From Desulfobacterales bacterium (lineage in GTDB: Bacteria; Desulfobacterota; Desulfobacteria; Desulfobacterales; SKZT01): a DNA stretch of 40,801 bases. Below are positions 15,486-24,729 of this stretch, one piece after another. The stretch is from positions 1 through 40,801 of the forward strand of contig JAGYNR010000008.1 in the NCBI GenBank assembly GCA_018399715.1. Reading direction: 5' to 3'. The stretch's first letter is position 1, and every line of letters begins with the position of its first letter. The position numbers and the translations under genes were made by a program. The notes under the pieces are model-generated. The model was not told the DNA's origin. It saw nothing but the letters and a program-made list of their open reading frames with translations, and ran no database searches.

Positions 15486-18313
15486 AACGTATATCCGATT
15501 GAAAAATGAAATCGTCCTGAGCTTTCACTTTCCTTTTTGTCCAGTTTGAATCCATAAAGCAGTCCTATGGGGCCAATTGGGGTGATATATCGAAGGCCTA
15601 AGCCGGCGGAGGTCCGGATATCATCAAACCTGGCTTCTTCCGGAGTTTCGGAAAGGCGTCCAGCGTCAAAAAACAGTGTGAATTCAAAATTGTGCTGAAG
15701 ATCAATCCTGGCCTCCAGACTGCTGACCATTGACAGTTTACCGCCTACCGGGTCATCATCAGCATCGAAAATCATCATGTTTTCATCATATCCCCGAACA
15801 TCGGTCGTTCCTCCTAAATAGAAAAGCTGATCATCAGGAACTTCATCGATTCCGCCGAACGGATCAATAAAACCGATACGTCCCAGCCATGCCAATGTCA
15901 GCCAGGAGGCAGTTTCTGACGTCCAATAACAGCGAACATCCCCCTGGTATTTTACAAAACTGTCCAGATCGTTTTCAAGTCCCTTGGAAATATCGGCTAA
16001 AGCCATTGAAAAAAAGCCGTTTCTGGGCCTGATAACCGAATCCCGGGTGTCATAGCTAATTGATGGTGTCGCCACTAAAAGGTTTCGGGGACGAAACTCG
16101 TCATTATCGATTTTTTCGGGATCGAATTGGTCTGCATGAAACTGTTCCCGTTTTTCATAACGAAAAGACAAGGCCGTAATTAATTGGTCCTCCAGCCATT
16201 TGCGGTTAAATCCCAAAACAGCACCAGTGGTGGTAATTCCAAAATCCTGGTTAAACTCCTCCTTTTTTTCATTAAAAATGCCGAATTCCGTTTGAAACAG
16301 TGTTCCCAAAAGCCGGGGCTCAGTGAGCCATCCCTCCAGTCGGTGTCCAATCTCACTGACAGACCCGCCGACCCAGATTTCCTTGTTACGTCCCAAAAAG
16401 TTGCGATCCCCGGCTTTGGCATTGGCATAAGCCCCCATATCTGTCCGATAGCCCAGGCCGAATTGAACATAATAGGGCTTTTTTTCCTCTACCTCTACAA
16501 ACAGGTTGATGTCTTCAGCCTTTTCTTTTAAGCCGATGGTTTTAAATTTAACGGAATCGAAGATGTCTAAATTTCTGACAGCCTGCTGGCCTTCAAGCAT
16601 CTGTTGAAGCGAAAACGGATCCTGGCTCTTTAAAGGTATTTCCCGGGAAACGATGTATTTTTTTGTTCGAAAATTACCGCTAACATAAACGGGTCCCATT
16701 TCCACAAAGGGACCTTTTTTGACATCATAAACAATATCAGCTTGTGTGCGGTCGTCGCTGAAAACGACATCCGAACAGACCTTAACGTGAGGATAACCTT
16801 CCGGGGAAATCAACGCCTGTACACTATTTTCATCGCTTTTCAGCATATGTTGACGAAACGGCATGCCGGGTTTCAGTTTTATTGTTTTTTGAGCCTGTTC
16901 AAGTAAATCGCCGTCTATTCCGGTTAACTTAACTGAACCGACCAGGGTTCTTACCCCCTCATCAATGTCAATTTGAATATTCACTGTTTCTTTGTCTTCA
17001 GAAAAATGGACCCTGGATTTGATTTCGGTATCCGGGTATCCTTTTATGGCGTAAAAGGTTTTGATGGCATTGATATCGGTTTCAAGGATTTCCGGGACAT
17101 AGGCCCCTGAATGGAATGATTCCGGCGGGCGTATCAGCATCTGGTCCCTGATATCCTGGTCCGGTATCATGCTATTTCCCTTGATTTCAACCGATATCAC
17201 CTGCGAAAAGGGACCTTCCGAAATGATAAATTTTATATTTCGGGCAGGTTGTTGGTCATTGTTTTTATCAATGTCTATTCGGGTCTCCAGATATCCGGCC
17301 TGATAATAACGTTCTTTTATTTTCCGGGCACTTTTTCGCAGTCCCAGGCCGTGCAGATTGCCATCTTTGAAAATGACCAGGTCTTTTTGAAGCGTTAAAT
17401 CCCAAAAAGCGTCATTTCCCGCAAATTCAATCTGATAAAGTTCTTCCTCAATGATATCTACAACGACAGAAATTTTTTGGTTTTCCAGGTCTTTCGTAAC
17501 CGATGAATCAATTTTGACATCAGGAAAGTGCTGTTTACGATAAAACTGGGTGAGCCGTTCGATATCCTGTTTCAAATCCCTTTCAATGAAACGACCCGCG
17601 CTGCCCGGAAGAAGTGACCTTCGCCAGGTTTTCATATGAAGTTTCAATCGGCTGTCTGAAAAAGCATTATTTCCGGAAAATGTCAGATTCTCCAGATTCA
17701 GATAACCGCTTTTAACGATATGAATTTTCAAGATATAATTTTGATCCGATGGGTCCATCCATGAATCGATGTTGACATCGGGGGACAAAAACCCTTCTTG
17801 CTTAAACAGGCTTTCTATTAAAGAAACCTGTTGATTAATTTTGTTTTCCACATATGTATCACCGGTATAAACCGTCATGGTATTTAAGATTTGCTGCTCG
17901 AATAAGGGATAAGCGCCGGAAATATTGATTTTTTTAATATAATGAAACGGAACCAGGGTAAATTTGATGATCAACCCATGAGGAGTCTTTTGACTGTCCA
18001 CATTGATATGGGAAAATTGATTGCACACTTTCAGCGCTTCAATGGAATCATTGAATCGCTGATTATCAAATATTTCTCCCGGTTTGATATAGATCAGGTT
18101 TTGTGCCATTTTAGACAGGGATTTTTGGTTTTTAAATTCAGGACTGATCTCCACCAATACGTTTGAGATAACAGCGGTTTCATTGAAGTTTTCTGACAGA
18201 TTCCCGGCCCATAAAATTTTTGACAAACACAACAAACACAGCAGATAAAACACAAAAAAGATAATGATTTTGAAAAAAAATGATACCCTGGTCATTTCAA
18301 TGGCTTGTTTCAT
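15482..18313 (-). CDS. tamA: TamA-like Omp85 protein with seven POTRA domains
   Basis: A 943-residue outer-membrane protein. The first 35 residues hold a hydrophobic signal-peptide-like stretch. About seven repeated POTRA units follow to residue 620 (recurring patterns such as INISG, LTFSG, IEFAG, VEIKG, VKLTG and VYVSG at their starts), then a C-terminal Omp85 barrel with the loop motif TTDVRGYDEN (the VRGF-type lid) and the terminal aromatic FSIGYTF needed for BAM recognition. E. coli TamA has three POTRAs and 577 residues. Its position 18 bases after tamB supports TamA of the TamA-TamB envelope transport system; a second BamA paralogue is the alternative. No strong ribosome-binding site is seen. 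Confidence 0.85.
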   Translation of the reverse strand: MKQAIEMTRVSFFFKIIIFFVFYLLCLLCLSKILWAGNLSENFNETAVISNVLVEISPEFKNQKSLSKMAQNLIYIKPGEIFDNQRFNDSIEALKVCNQFSHINVDSQKTPHGLIIKFTLVPFHYIKKINISGAYPLFEQQILNTMTVYTGDTYVENKINQQVSLIESLFKQEGFLSPDVNIDSWMDPSDQNYILKIHIVKSGYLNLENLTFSGNNAFSDSRLKLHMKTWRRSLLPGSAGRFIERDLKQDIERLTQFYRKQHFPDVKIDSSVTKDLENQKISVVVDIIEEELYQIEFAGNDAFWDLTLQKDLVIFKDGNLHGLGLRKSARKIKERYYQAGYLETRIDIDKNNDQQPARNIKFIISEGPFSQVISVEIKGNSMIPDQDIRDQMLIRPPESFHSGAYVPEILETDINAIKTFYAIKGYPDTEIKSRVHFSEDKETVNIQIDIDEGVRTLVGSVKLTGIDGDLLEQAQKTIKLKPGMPFRQHMLKSDENSVQALISPEGYPHVKVCSDVVFSDDRTQADIVYDVKKGPFVEMGPVYVSGNFRTKKYIVSREIPLKSQDPFSLQQMLEGQQAVRNLDIFDSVKFKTIGLKEKAEDINLFVEVEEKKPYYVQFGLGYRTDMGAYANAKAGDRNFLGRNKEIWVGGSVSEIGHRLEGWLTEPRLLGTLFQTEFGIFNEKKEEFNQDFGITTTGAVLGFNRKWLEDQLITALSFRYEKREQFHADQFDPEKIDNDEFRPRNLLVATPSISYDTRDSVIRPRNGFFSMALADISKGLENDLDSFVKYQGDVRCYWTSETASWLTLAWLGRIGFIDPFGGIDEVPDDQLFYLGGTTDVRGYDENMMIFDADDDPVGGKLSMVSSLEARIDLQHNFEFTLFFDAGRLSETPEEARFDDIRTSAGLGLRYITPIGPIGLLYGFKLDKKESESSGRFHFSIGYTF

Positions 18314-18331
18314 ATGGTTGTTTTTTTGAAC

Positions 18332-21300
18332 TTACCGGAATTCCAGGCGAAGCTGAACTTCCCCGCCCAATACCCCGGTTGAATCCTGGAAGGCGCTAAG
18401 AAAGATAGTTTCCAAAAATTTATATTCAGAAATCGCTCGCCGGACCATTTCACCTTCTTTCGTATCAATGGCATATTTGACCGTGAGCCGGTCGGAAAGC
18501 TTTTTACCCACCGTTACCTGGACCCGCTCCGAATTTTCCTGATTCGCTTCGTCATCTCTGGTTTCCACCTCGAAGATATCCAGCCCTGTATACGCTTTGA
18601 TATCCTCACCAAAAGTTGATGCAATCATTTCCGCCATCATTTGTTCAGTTGACCGGGTAACGCCCCCTTCTTTTTTGACCAACTCCGTTGTCGTTCTTCC
18701 CAGCACCAGAAGGGAAAGGATATCGGCATCTTCCTCCGGTGGTTGGGAACTAAGCGTCAGCAGGAGGTCTTTGGGCGTACCTGAAACTTTTAGCGTGATT
18801 ATCCAATGACGAACCTTTGCGGTACTGACGATGTCAAACGTGGGTTCGGGTTCATAGGGATTGATAAAATCAATGATGCCTTTTTTCACATCAAAAGAAG
18901 TTCTTTTATAGTGTACGGTGCCCGATTCGACACTTGTTCTACCCTGAATAACCGGTTGGTCAGTCGTGCCAATGATATGAAGATCGGGATCGATCACCAA
19001 ATGCGCAAGATTATTGTCTACAAGAAAAGGGTTGCGTCGTTTAATCAAAATATCCAAATGAAGATTTTTTAACAGTGGATGCGTTACCCTCGGTTTCCGG
19101 GGAGAGATGCGGCGCTGTTTTTGGGTCATGCCTTTGACCGGATTGATGGTCATGTCTTTATAATACAGACCATCAAGAAGAATAATCTCGCCTTTCAGAA
19201 GCGCTTTTTTCCTCGTTCCTGTCAGGCTCATTTGGGATTGAAGACGAATATTCGCGGTATCCGGTACTTTTATCGGCAGTGACCGGGCAAAAAAGTCAAA
19301 ATTGACGTTTTTAATCTGAAATCTGTCAAGTTGCGCTTTCCCGAGCAGCTCAAATGATCCGTCGGTGTCCATCCGTCCCTGAAGTTTTTCGATTTGAAAT
19401 GCCTTTGGAGTAATAACAATACGACCGTTTAAATCATGAAGTCTCTGTTGAAGTTCAGGAATCGTAAATGCCACCTTGTTAAAAAAAATTTCTCCCTGAA
19501 TATCGGGATTTTCCACTGTTCCATCAACTTGTGCGTTGATTCTCACGGTTCCCTGAATATCCGGAATCGCATTGGTTACCATGGATAGGCCATCAAGCGG
19601 AAGATCCCCGTCGGCTTTCACTGAAAGTTGTCCATCGAACCCGGCGCTACCTTCAATGGTTAAATGGCCTGCCTGAAAAAGGCGAACAGAAAATTTTGGA
19701 ATTGCAATCCGGCCATCGTTGGCATGGATTGAAAAATTTTGAGCAAACGCCAGTTCCTTTTCATTTACAAACAGGGCTAATGTTGAAAACCGGCCGTCAC
19801 CTTCTATACTAGTTATATCATCCATATTTCCAGAGGCTTGTAGGTTACCCGACAGGAAACCATTAACGTCTGAAGCGTTGGCTATCTTAAAAAATGGTGT
19901 CAAATCCGTGTCAGAAAAGGTTAGGGTGGTTGTAAAGTCTTTATTTTTAAGGTTCACGGTGGCCGAGAAATCAATGTTAAGTGCTCCGGAAATCTTTGCC
20001 AGATAATCCTGAATGCTTAGATTCATTGTCAAATCCCCAAGGGATGTCCCATCGACACTCAGATGTTCTCCCCTGATCTCCAAAAACGTCTCAGGATTTT
20101 TAATATTTCCTGTCGCATTTCCATTAACTGAAAGCGTTCCTTTCAATCGCCTGTTAAAATTTGCTAAATAAAGCTTGTCCCCGGAAAGCTTTAAATCGAG
20201 CGGAAAGTTTTCGGAAAAGCCTGGTTTTTCAATGTCCCAAATACCGATGGTGCCCATCATGATTAGTTTCGAACGGCCATTGGTCAGTTTCACTTCTTTA
20301 ATATCCAGCAGGCCTTCGGACAACCCGGCATCGATAACCATATACCCTAATCTGTTATTGCTGACCGATAGCTTTTTCCCCTGTAAATTCACCGATGCGT
20401 GAAGATTTTTAATGTTTTCCCCGATGTTTATGGTTCCTTCAAAAGTTCCGGTAACTTTGGATGCTTTTATAAAATCCTGAACATTAACGTTTATCAGATT
20501 CAGCACAAATCCCGGTGACAGATGTTGACCGGAGTCGGCTAAATCTTGTGAAAAAGATTCGGATGACGCAGGTTTTTCAAAAATTTTAAGGATTCCCTCC
20601 CCTTTTATCTGAGACCCGTTATTGTTCAGCAATAACCTGGATACCTGAAGATTTCCCTGCTCATTCAATGCAGCATCAAGCTCCAGATTGCCAATAGTGA
20701 TAGTTTGAAAAGCAAAATTATCGGCTTTCAGAAAAATTTTTAAAAGCGGCAGCTTAAGATTTCCGGAGACTTTTGTTTCCAGATCAATAGCGCCACGGGG
20801 CCCTTTAATGCCGAAGACAGCCAGGGTCTTTCCTATTTCAGAATCCTTTAAAGAGAGGCTTCCGTGTATTTTTTGGGATAAAATCTGATAAGTCCCCTGA
20901 ACATCCAGATTAGTTTTACCGTTATGCACTGAAAATTCTTCGATGAAAATTTCGCCGTTACTGAGCTTCATATCCCCTGTTGCTGTTAAATCAGTGGAAA
21001 CATCCGGTACTGAGGTCATATCCGTGCCGGAGAGATCAAAATTCATGCGGGCGGTTGCGTTTTCGGAGGCAACCCCATTGCCCGACAATGAAAGACTGCC
21101 GTCAACCTTGCCTTCAAGCCGGTTGTCTTTTTTGAAAAACTGATTTAGATTAAGTGCCTTTGTAGTGAGCACCAGGTCATAGGAAAGAGAATCCATCGCT
21201 GTCATAGATGACAGAAATCCCATTGGAAACGCTTTTTTAAAATCGGCTTTCCCCTTACAAAAAATCGTCCCCGGATTTAATTTTATATGCGAATCCGGTT

Positions 21301-22297
21301 TCAGGGTTAAAACCCGGTCTGCAAGATGAGCGGACATCTCCAAGGCATTGACCTCTGTATTCCACAACCTGCTGCCGTCAAAGGATACGGTTATTCGGAT
21401 GTCGGGATCATTTAACGGGCCATCGGCGGTTCCATTTATGACAGCATTGCCGGTCATTTCAGGCATTAAAGAAAAGGTTTGTTGAATTTCTCCCAGCGCT
21501 AATTTCAAATCCATATCCAAGGCCATGACAGGATTGGAGAACAGTTCTGCCACGTCGCCTGACATCAAAAGTTCCGATTCCCGGCTTTTCAGCGATAATG
21601 TCAGTAATTCAAGCTTGTTTTCGTGAAGAGAGCCGTTTAAATGGATTTTTTCCAGCTCAATATCTTGTTTAGAGGTGGCAACAGTTGTTTTGCCGCTTTG
21701 AAGGTTTGCGATCCAGGTTTTATCCTTCAAATTACCGGAGCCGCTTAGGTGAATGCCCGTAAATTTAACCCGTAAATTTTTTGAAACCTGTTCATATTCA
21801 AATATGCCATCTTCAGCGTGAACTTTTTGTAAAATCAGGTTAAATGTGCTTTTTTCATCAGTCTCTTTTTCGGGGAACCGCTCTTTATCAGAGGGTTTCT
21901 CCGATGGCTTGGCAAAAGTTCTGACCAGTCCGATGGAAGCATCAGGCTTTACCTCGAATTTTACCCACGGTTTTTGTAATTTGCCGTCAATTATATTTAT
22001 CCTGCCCTTCAATAATTCTGAAAGCGATATTTCCACAAACAGCTTTTCCGCACTGGCAACAGGATTTCCGTTGACATCTTTAATCAAAAGATTTTCAAGC
22101 CAAAGCGTTTCGTTGATCAGAGATATCTGATGCTTTTTTAATAGTATCTGACCCGGAATGACCTCGTTGATATAGGCAAGCAGTTTATTTTTGGCATGAT
22201 CGGTTTGAATATAAAAAAAAGCCCCAACGATCATCAAAATCACCAAGAAAAAAATCAGGGCAACAGTAGCCAATAGTATTTTAACACGGTTTGACAT
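18332..22297 (-). CDS. tamB: TamB, translocation/assembly module protein
   Basis: About 1321 residues from the ATG at 22297 (GGTGAG ten bases upstream); a GTG at 22312 would overlap the DUF3786 stop. One N-terminal membrane helix anchors it in the inner membrane. Nearly all the rest is repetitive beta-strand sequence of the AsmA/TamB type, forming a periplasm-spanning groove thought to carry phospholipid or assist outer-membrane protein insertion. The last 300 residues are the DUF490 region (for example DPDLHIIGTTDQPVIQG and LSLLVLGRTTTEL), ending LRLEFR. It is encoded just upstream of the TamA-like protein, the usual partner. Confidence 0.9.
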   Translation of the reverse strand: MSNRVKILLATVALIFFLVILMIVGAFFYIQTDHAKNKLLAYINEVIPGQILLKKHQISLINETLWLENLLIKDVNGNPVASAEKLFVEISLSELLKGRINIIDGKLQKPWVKFEVKPDASIGLVRTFAKPSEKPSDKERFPEKETDEKSTFNLILQKVHAEDGIFEYEQVSKNLRVKFTGIHLSGSGNLKDKTWIANLQSGKTTVATSKQDIELEKIHLNGSLHENKLELLTLSLKSRESELLMSGDVAELFSNPVMALDMDLKLALGEIQQTFSLMPEMTGNAVINGTADGPLNDPDIRITVSFDGSRLWNTEVNALEMSAHLADRVLTLKPDSHIKLNPGTIFCKGKADFKKAFPMGFLSSMTAMDSLSYDLVLTTKALNLNQFFKKDNRLEGKVDGSLSLSGNGVASENATARMNFDLSGTDMTSVPDVSTDLTATGDMKLSNGEIFIEEFSVHNGKTNLDVQGTYQILSQKIHGSLSLKDSEIGKTLAVFGIKGPRGAIDLETKVSGNLKLPLLKIFLKADNFAFQTITIGNLELDAALNEQGNLQVSRLLLNNNGSQIKGEGILKIFEKPASSESFSQDLADSGQHLSPGFVLNLINVNVQDFIKASKVTGTFEGTINIGENIKNLHASVNLQGKKLSVSNNRLGYMVIDAGLSEGLLDIKEVKLTNGRSKLIMMGTIGIWDIEKPGFSENFPLDLKLSGDKLYLANFNRRLKGTLSVNGNATGNIKNPETFLEIRGEHLSVDGTSLGDLTMNLSIQDYLAKISGALNIDFSATVNLKNKDFTTTLTFSDTDLTPFFKIANASDVNGFLSGNLQASGNMDDITSIEGDGRFSTLALFVNEKELAFAQNFSIHANDGRIAIPKFSVRLFQAGHLTIEGSAGFDGQLSVKADGDLPLDGLSMVTNAIPDIQGTVRINAQVDGTVENPDIQGEIFFNKVAFTIPELQQRLHDLNGRIVITPKAFQIEKLQGRMDTDGSFELLGKAQLDRFQIKNVNFDFFARSLPIKVPDTANIRLQSQMSLTGTRKKALLKGEIILLDGLYYKDMTINPVKGMTQKQRRISPRKPRVTHPLLKNLHLDILIKRRNPFLVDNNLAHLVIDPDLHIIGTTDQPVIQGRTSVESGTVHYKRTSFDVKKGIIDFINPYEPEPTFDIVSTAKVRHWIITLKVSGTPKDLLLTLSSQPPEEDADILSLLVLGRTTTELVKKEGGVTRSTEQMMAEMIASTFGEDIKAYTGLDIFEVETRDDEANQENSERVQVTVGKKLSDRLTVKYAIDTKEGEMVRRAISEYKFLETIFLSAFQDSTGVLGGEVQLRLEFR

Positions 22298-22308
22298 GGT
22301 TTTTGAAC

Positions 22309-22917
22309 TCACCGGTTTTGGCCAAGCAAATGGATAATTGTTTTGGAGGTATATTCTCCCACATCAGCCAGTCCATCGACAGGAATAAAAGATGCTGCAT
22401 TATTGGCAAACAGACAGGTGACTCCGGCGGGAAAATCCTCATCAGCCTCATAGAAAATATAACACAGTGCAATTTTGGGAAGCGGATAAACTAAAAAAGA
22501 AAAATCTCCGGGAAGTTTCGCCGGTGGACACTTACCGTCCAGCAGTTTTGTGATAGTTTGTCGGTTATGCTTGATTTTGGATACCAGGGGAACCAGAATC
22601 TGTTCAGTGTGCGTTGTAAACGCACCAACATACGGCATGCTGCCGGAAAACTCCTTAAATGCTCTGAGCGGCTCAACAATGCAATCATCAGGGCCCACAT
22701 TCAGGACATATAACGATATGATAATTGCCAAAGGCCCGGTCTGGGTTTCATGGTCCAGAAAAATGCCATCGGGACTGATCATGCAGTTTTTTCCAAACGC
22801 CCTGAATGTAAAAGTATGATCGGATCGGTTTGCCGGCAAACATTGCTCTAAATTTTCGGGAATGCTCCGGTAAAGCCTGGCTAAATTATGTCTGACTATC
22901 TTTTCGTAATTGTTCAC
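22309..22917 (-). CDS. DUF3786 protein
   Basis: A 202-residue soluble protein with a GTG start. The C-terminal block FSFLVYPLPKIALCYIFYEADEDFPAGV followed by LFANNAASFIPVDGLADV is characteristic of DUF3786, a family common in anaerobes. The family has no settled function; links to corrinoid metabolism have been suggested by context only. It sits between the winged-helix gene and tamB, overlapping the GTG alternative start of tamB. No catalytic motif is visible to me. Confidence 0.75.
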   Translation of the reverse strand: MNNYEKIVRHNLARLYRSIPENLEQCLPANRSDHTFTFRAFGKNCMISPDGIFLDHETQTGPLAIIISLYVLNVGPDDCIVEPLRAFKEFSGSMPYVGAFTTHTEQILVPLVSKIKHNRQTITKLLDGKCPPAKLPGDFSFLVYPLPKIALCYIFYEADEDFPAGVTCLFANNAASFIPVDGLADVGEYTSKTIIHLLGQNR

Positions 22918-22935
22918 CGGTGATATTTTCTGTTT

Positions 22936-23478
22936 CTAATTGCTGATAAAATTTTTAATTTTTGCCGCTTTTTCAGAAACGCCCGATTTTTCGAGAACCG
23001 ATTGGATTGAACGGAAACATTCTTTTAAAATAGCGGTTTTTGGTTTTGGAGAACCCAGCTGAATATCGATCGTTTTGAGATCGGCCATCATCTCGCTCAG
23101 AGTTTCAAAATTGAGATTCAACTGATTCATATCGGATTTTAATTCAGAAAGGATCAGATCACAGGCATCCTTAACATCTTTGCTCAGTACAGGCGAGGAC
23201 CCCAAAGCAGAAACTTTTTCAGAACCAGGCTGACCTGCCCCCGGATTTCTGACTTTCCGGATACCCTCATCGGTGATACAGATGCCGCCGCTCAATGTTT
23301 TGATTTCTATAAGGTTATCACTCATCAACTCGGAAGTGATACGGCTGACTTCATCCCGGTCGAGTCCGAGTTCTGCACCGATATCATGCATTGACACGTT
23401 TGAGCTGGTTTTTTCTGTTTTTTTTAAAAGATGGATTAAAAATTGCGACATCGTTTCGTTCAAATTTTCCTGATGCAT
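22936..23478 (-). CDS. Winged-helix protein with helical C-terminal domain
   Basis: A 180-residue protein whose first 80 residues read as a winged helix-turn-helix (SMHDIGAELGLDRDEVSRITSELMSDNLIEI, then a wing GGICITDEG). A Gly/Ser/Pro linker follows, then about 90 mostly helical residues that may dimerise. AAGGAG lies seven bases before the ATG. It is probably a transcription regulator or DNA-associated protein; the target is unknown. It is co-directional with the DUF3786 gene 18 bases downstream, so it may control the tam operon. Confidence 0.65.
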   Translation of the reverse strand: MHQENLNETMSQFLIHLLKKTEKTSSNVSMHDIGAELGLDRDEVSRITSELMSDNLIEIKTLSGGICITDEGIRKVRNPGAGQPGSEKVSALGSSPVLSKDVKDACDLILSELKSDMNQLNLNFETLSEMMADLKTIDIQLGSPKPKTAILKECFRSIQSVLEKSGVSEKAAKIKNFISN

Positions 23479-23799
23479 GAAGTTCTCCTTATTGTTTTTT
23501 CAAAAAAGCCTGTTTTTTGTAAAGATATCCAAAAACCACAGCTTCAATGTATCTTTAATCTATATGTCAACGGCTGTAAATCAAAACCGTTGGTGAAAAT
23601 GGTTGATGCGATCTTGCTGTATCATGTGCGGTGCCATTGGCAAAGCGACGGTTTCCCGTTCGACTCCCCTTTACCTTCCAGATTTTTGATGTTGATACCA
23701 ATGATACCAAAACTGTTAGCGACAGCGATGTTTACACAGACACGGCTAACACCCTTTGCCCATGCCGCCCATTCCAACCGTCTTGATTGATACCCTATG
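23479..23799. other. 321-bp gap without a supported gene
   Basis: This stretch between two minus-strand genes holds no gene I can support. Short overlapping ORFs exist on both strands but lack ribosome-binding sites and recognisable motifs. A CAAAAAA/TTTTTTG inverted repeat near 23501-23519 is weak. A minus-strand frame from 23810 to 23630 reads smoothly and could be a decayed coding remnant. A promoter for the winged-helix gene presumably lies here, but I see no convincing one. Confidence 0.4.
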
Positions 23800-24666
23800 T
23801 CAGCTTTTAATATCTGACACAAATCCATATTTTTGATAGATTTTTCCAGCTTCCGGTGAGGTAATAAAATACATAAATTTTTCAGCGGCTTCCGGGTGAG
23901 GAGCCCTTGACAATTTGCAGACATAATAATTGATTTTATTTCTCTGATCCAGTTGCGGCCCCGGCTCGATTACCTCGAAAGACAGCCCCGTTGTTTTGGC
24001 ATAAATTATTTCTGTCGCCCATACCGGTCCGACATCGACCGTCTTTTTGGCAATGCGCAGCGGCGTTTCCCGATGGTGAACAATGGTCAGAATGGTTGTA
24101 CCCCCGGCTCGTTTTTCTTCCATGATACGATGCACCAGCGCATCACCCCCGGCATCCCGATACATATCCATAATATGAAAGGCAATGTCCTCGTTTGCCG
24201 GGTCCGGCTGTGAAATGCGGACATACTCTTTTCCAAGATCCCCAACGCTTGTGATATTTGCTGGATTTCCCTCGGGTACAATTAATGATAAACGGTTATG
24301 AAGATATAAACAATAATCTTCTTCACGAATATGATCATTATTTACAAGGGCTTTCATTGCTTTTTCATTGACTGACGTATAGATGTCAGGATAGACATCA
24401 ATAATGTTGTCTCTGAACGCAGCGCCACCAGCCAGAATTTGTTTTAATTCCAGGCCGGGTGGAAGCGTTTCATAAAATATTTTCCGGATTTCAGGGTATT
24501 GGCTCCGGAAACTTTCAATCAGTTCTGTCATGGCCATGAACTGATTGCCAGCCATAAAAATAACAAGATCGGCATCCGGCAGCATTTCCGGATAATGCAG
24601 ATCATCTTGTCGATCATATGGAATAACAGGTAAATTCGTTTGGTTTTTATCACTTGTTTTGCTCAT
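23800..24666 (-). CDS. ModA-like substrate-binding protein without signal peptide
   Basis: A 288-residue protein of the periplasmic binding fold (SBP_bac_11, molybdate-binding-like). It opens DADLVIFMAGNQFMAMTELIESF, has the hinge-side segment NRLSLIVPEGNPANITSVGDL, and ends APHPEAAEKFMYFITSPEAGKIYQKYGF, all typical of ModA relatives. The N-terminus (MSKTSDKNQTNLP) is polar with no signal peptide or lipobox, and GGAAGG fits the ATG used, so it may be cytosolic or the true start may be lost. No permease or ATPase is adjacent. Oxyanion binding is family inference; the ligand could differ. Confidence 0.7.
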   Translation of the reverse strand: MSKTSDKNQTNLPVIPYDRQDDLHYPEMLPDADLVIFMAGNQFMAMTELIESFRSQYPEIRKIFYETLPPGLELKQILAGGAAFRDNIIDVYPDIYTSVNEKAMKALVNNDHIREEDYCLYLHNRLSLIVPEGNPANITSVGDLGKEYVRISQPDPANEDIAFHIMDMYRDAGGDALVHRIMEEKRAGGTTILTIVHHRETPLRIAKKTVDVGPVWATEIIYAKTTGLSFEVIEPGPQLDQRNKINYYVCKLSRAPHPEAAEKFMYFITSPEAGKIYQKYGFVSDIKS

Positions 24667-24691
24667 GATGGGGGGTTCCTTCCGGTTATAT

Positions 24692-24729
24692 AGTGCCTGA
24701 ACGAAAAATCATAGTTGTTGTTCGGCACT
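24692..24729. repeat. Deleted MITE derivative (38 bp)
   Basis: A 38-bp near-palindrome made of both ends of the element (AGTGCCTGAACGAAAA to GTTCGGCACT) without its centre. Sequence after the left repeat continues as AATCATAGTT, found near the right end of the 2488 copy, so recombination between the two AACGAAAA motifs would explain the deletion. Flanks are ATAT and ATTT. It overlaps the 3' end of nadE. Confidence 0.8.

Noticed and set aside
23640-23690. Possible tRNA T-arm (TTCGACT context)
   Set aside because: The five bases on each side of the loop do not pair, and no acceptor or anticodon arms were found on either strand.
23443-23924. Overlapping short ORFs on both strands in the gap downstream of the binding-protein gene
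   Set aside because: No ribosome-binding sites or recognised motifs; they overlap real genes. A coding remnant cannot be excluded.
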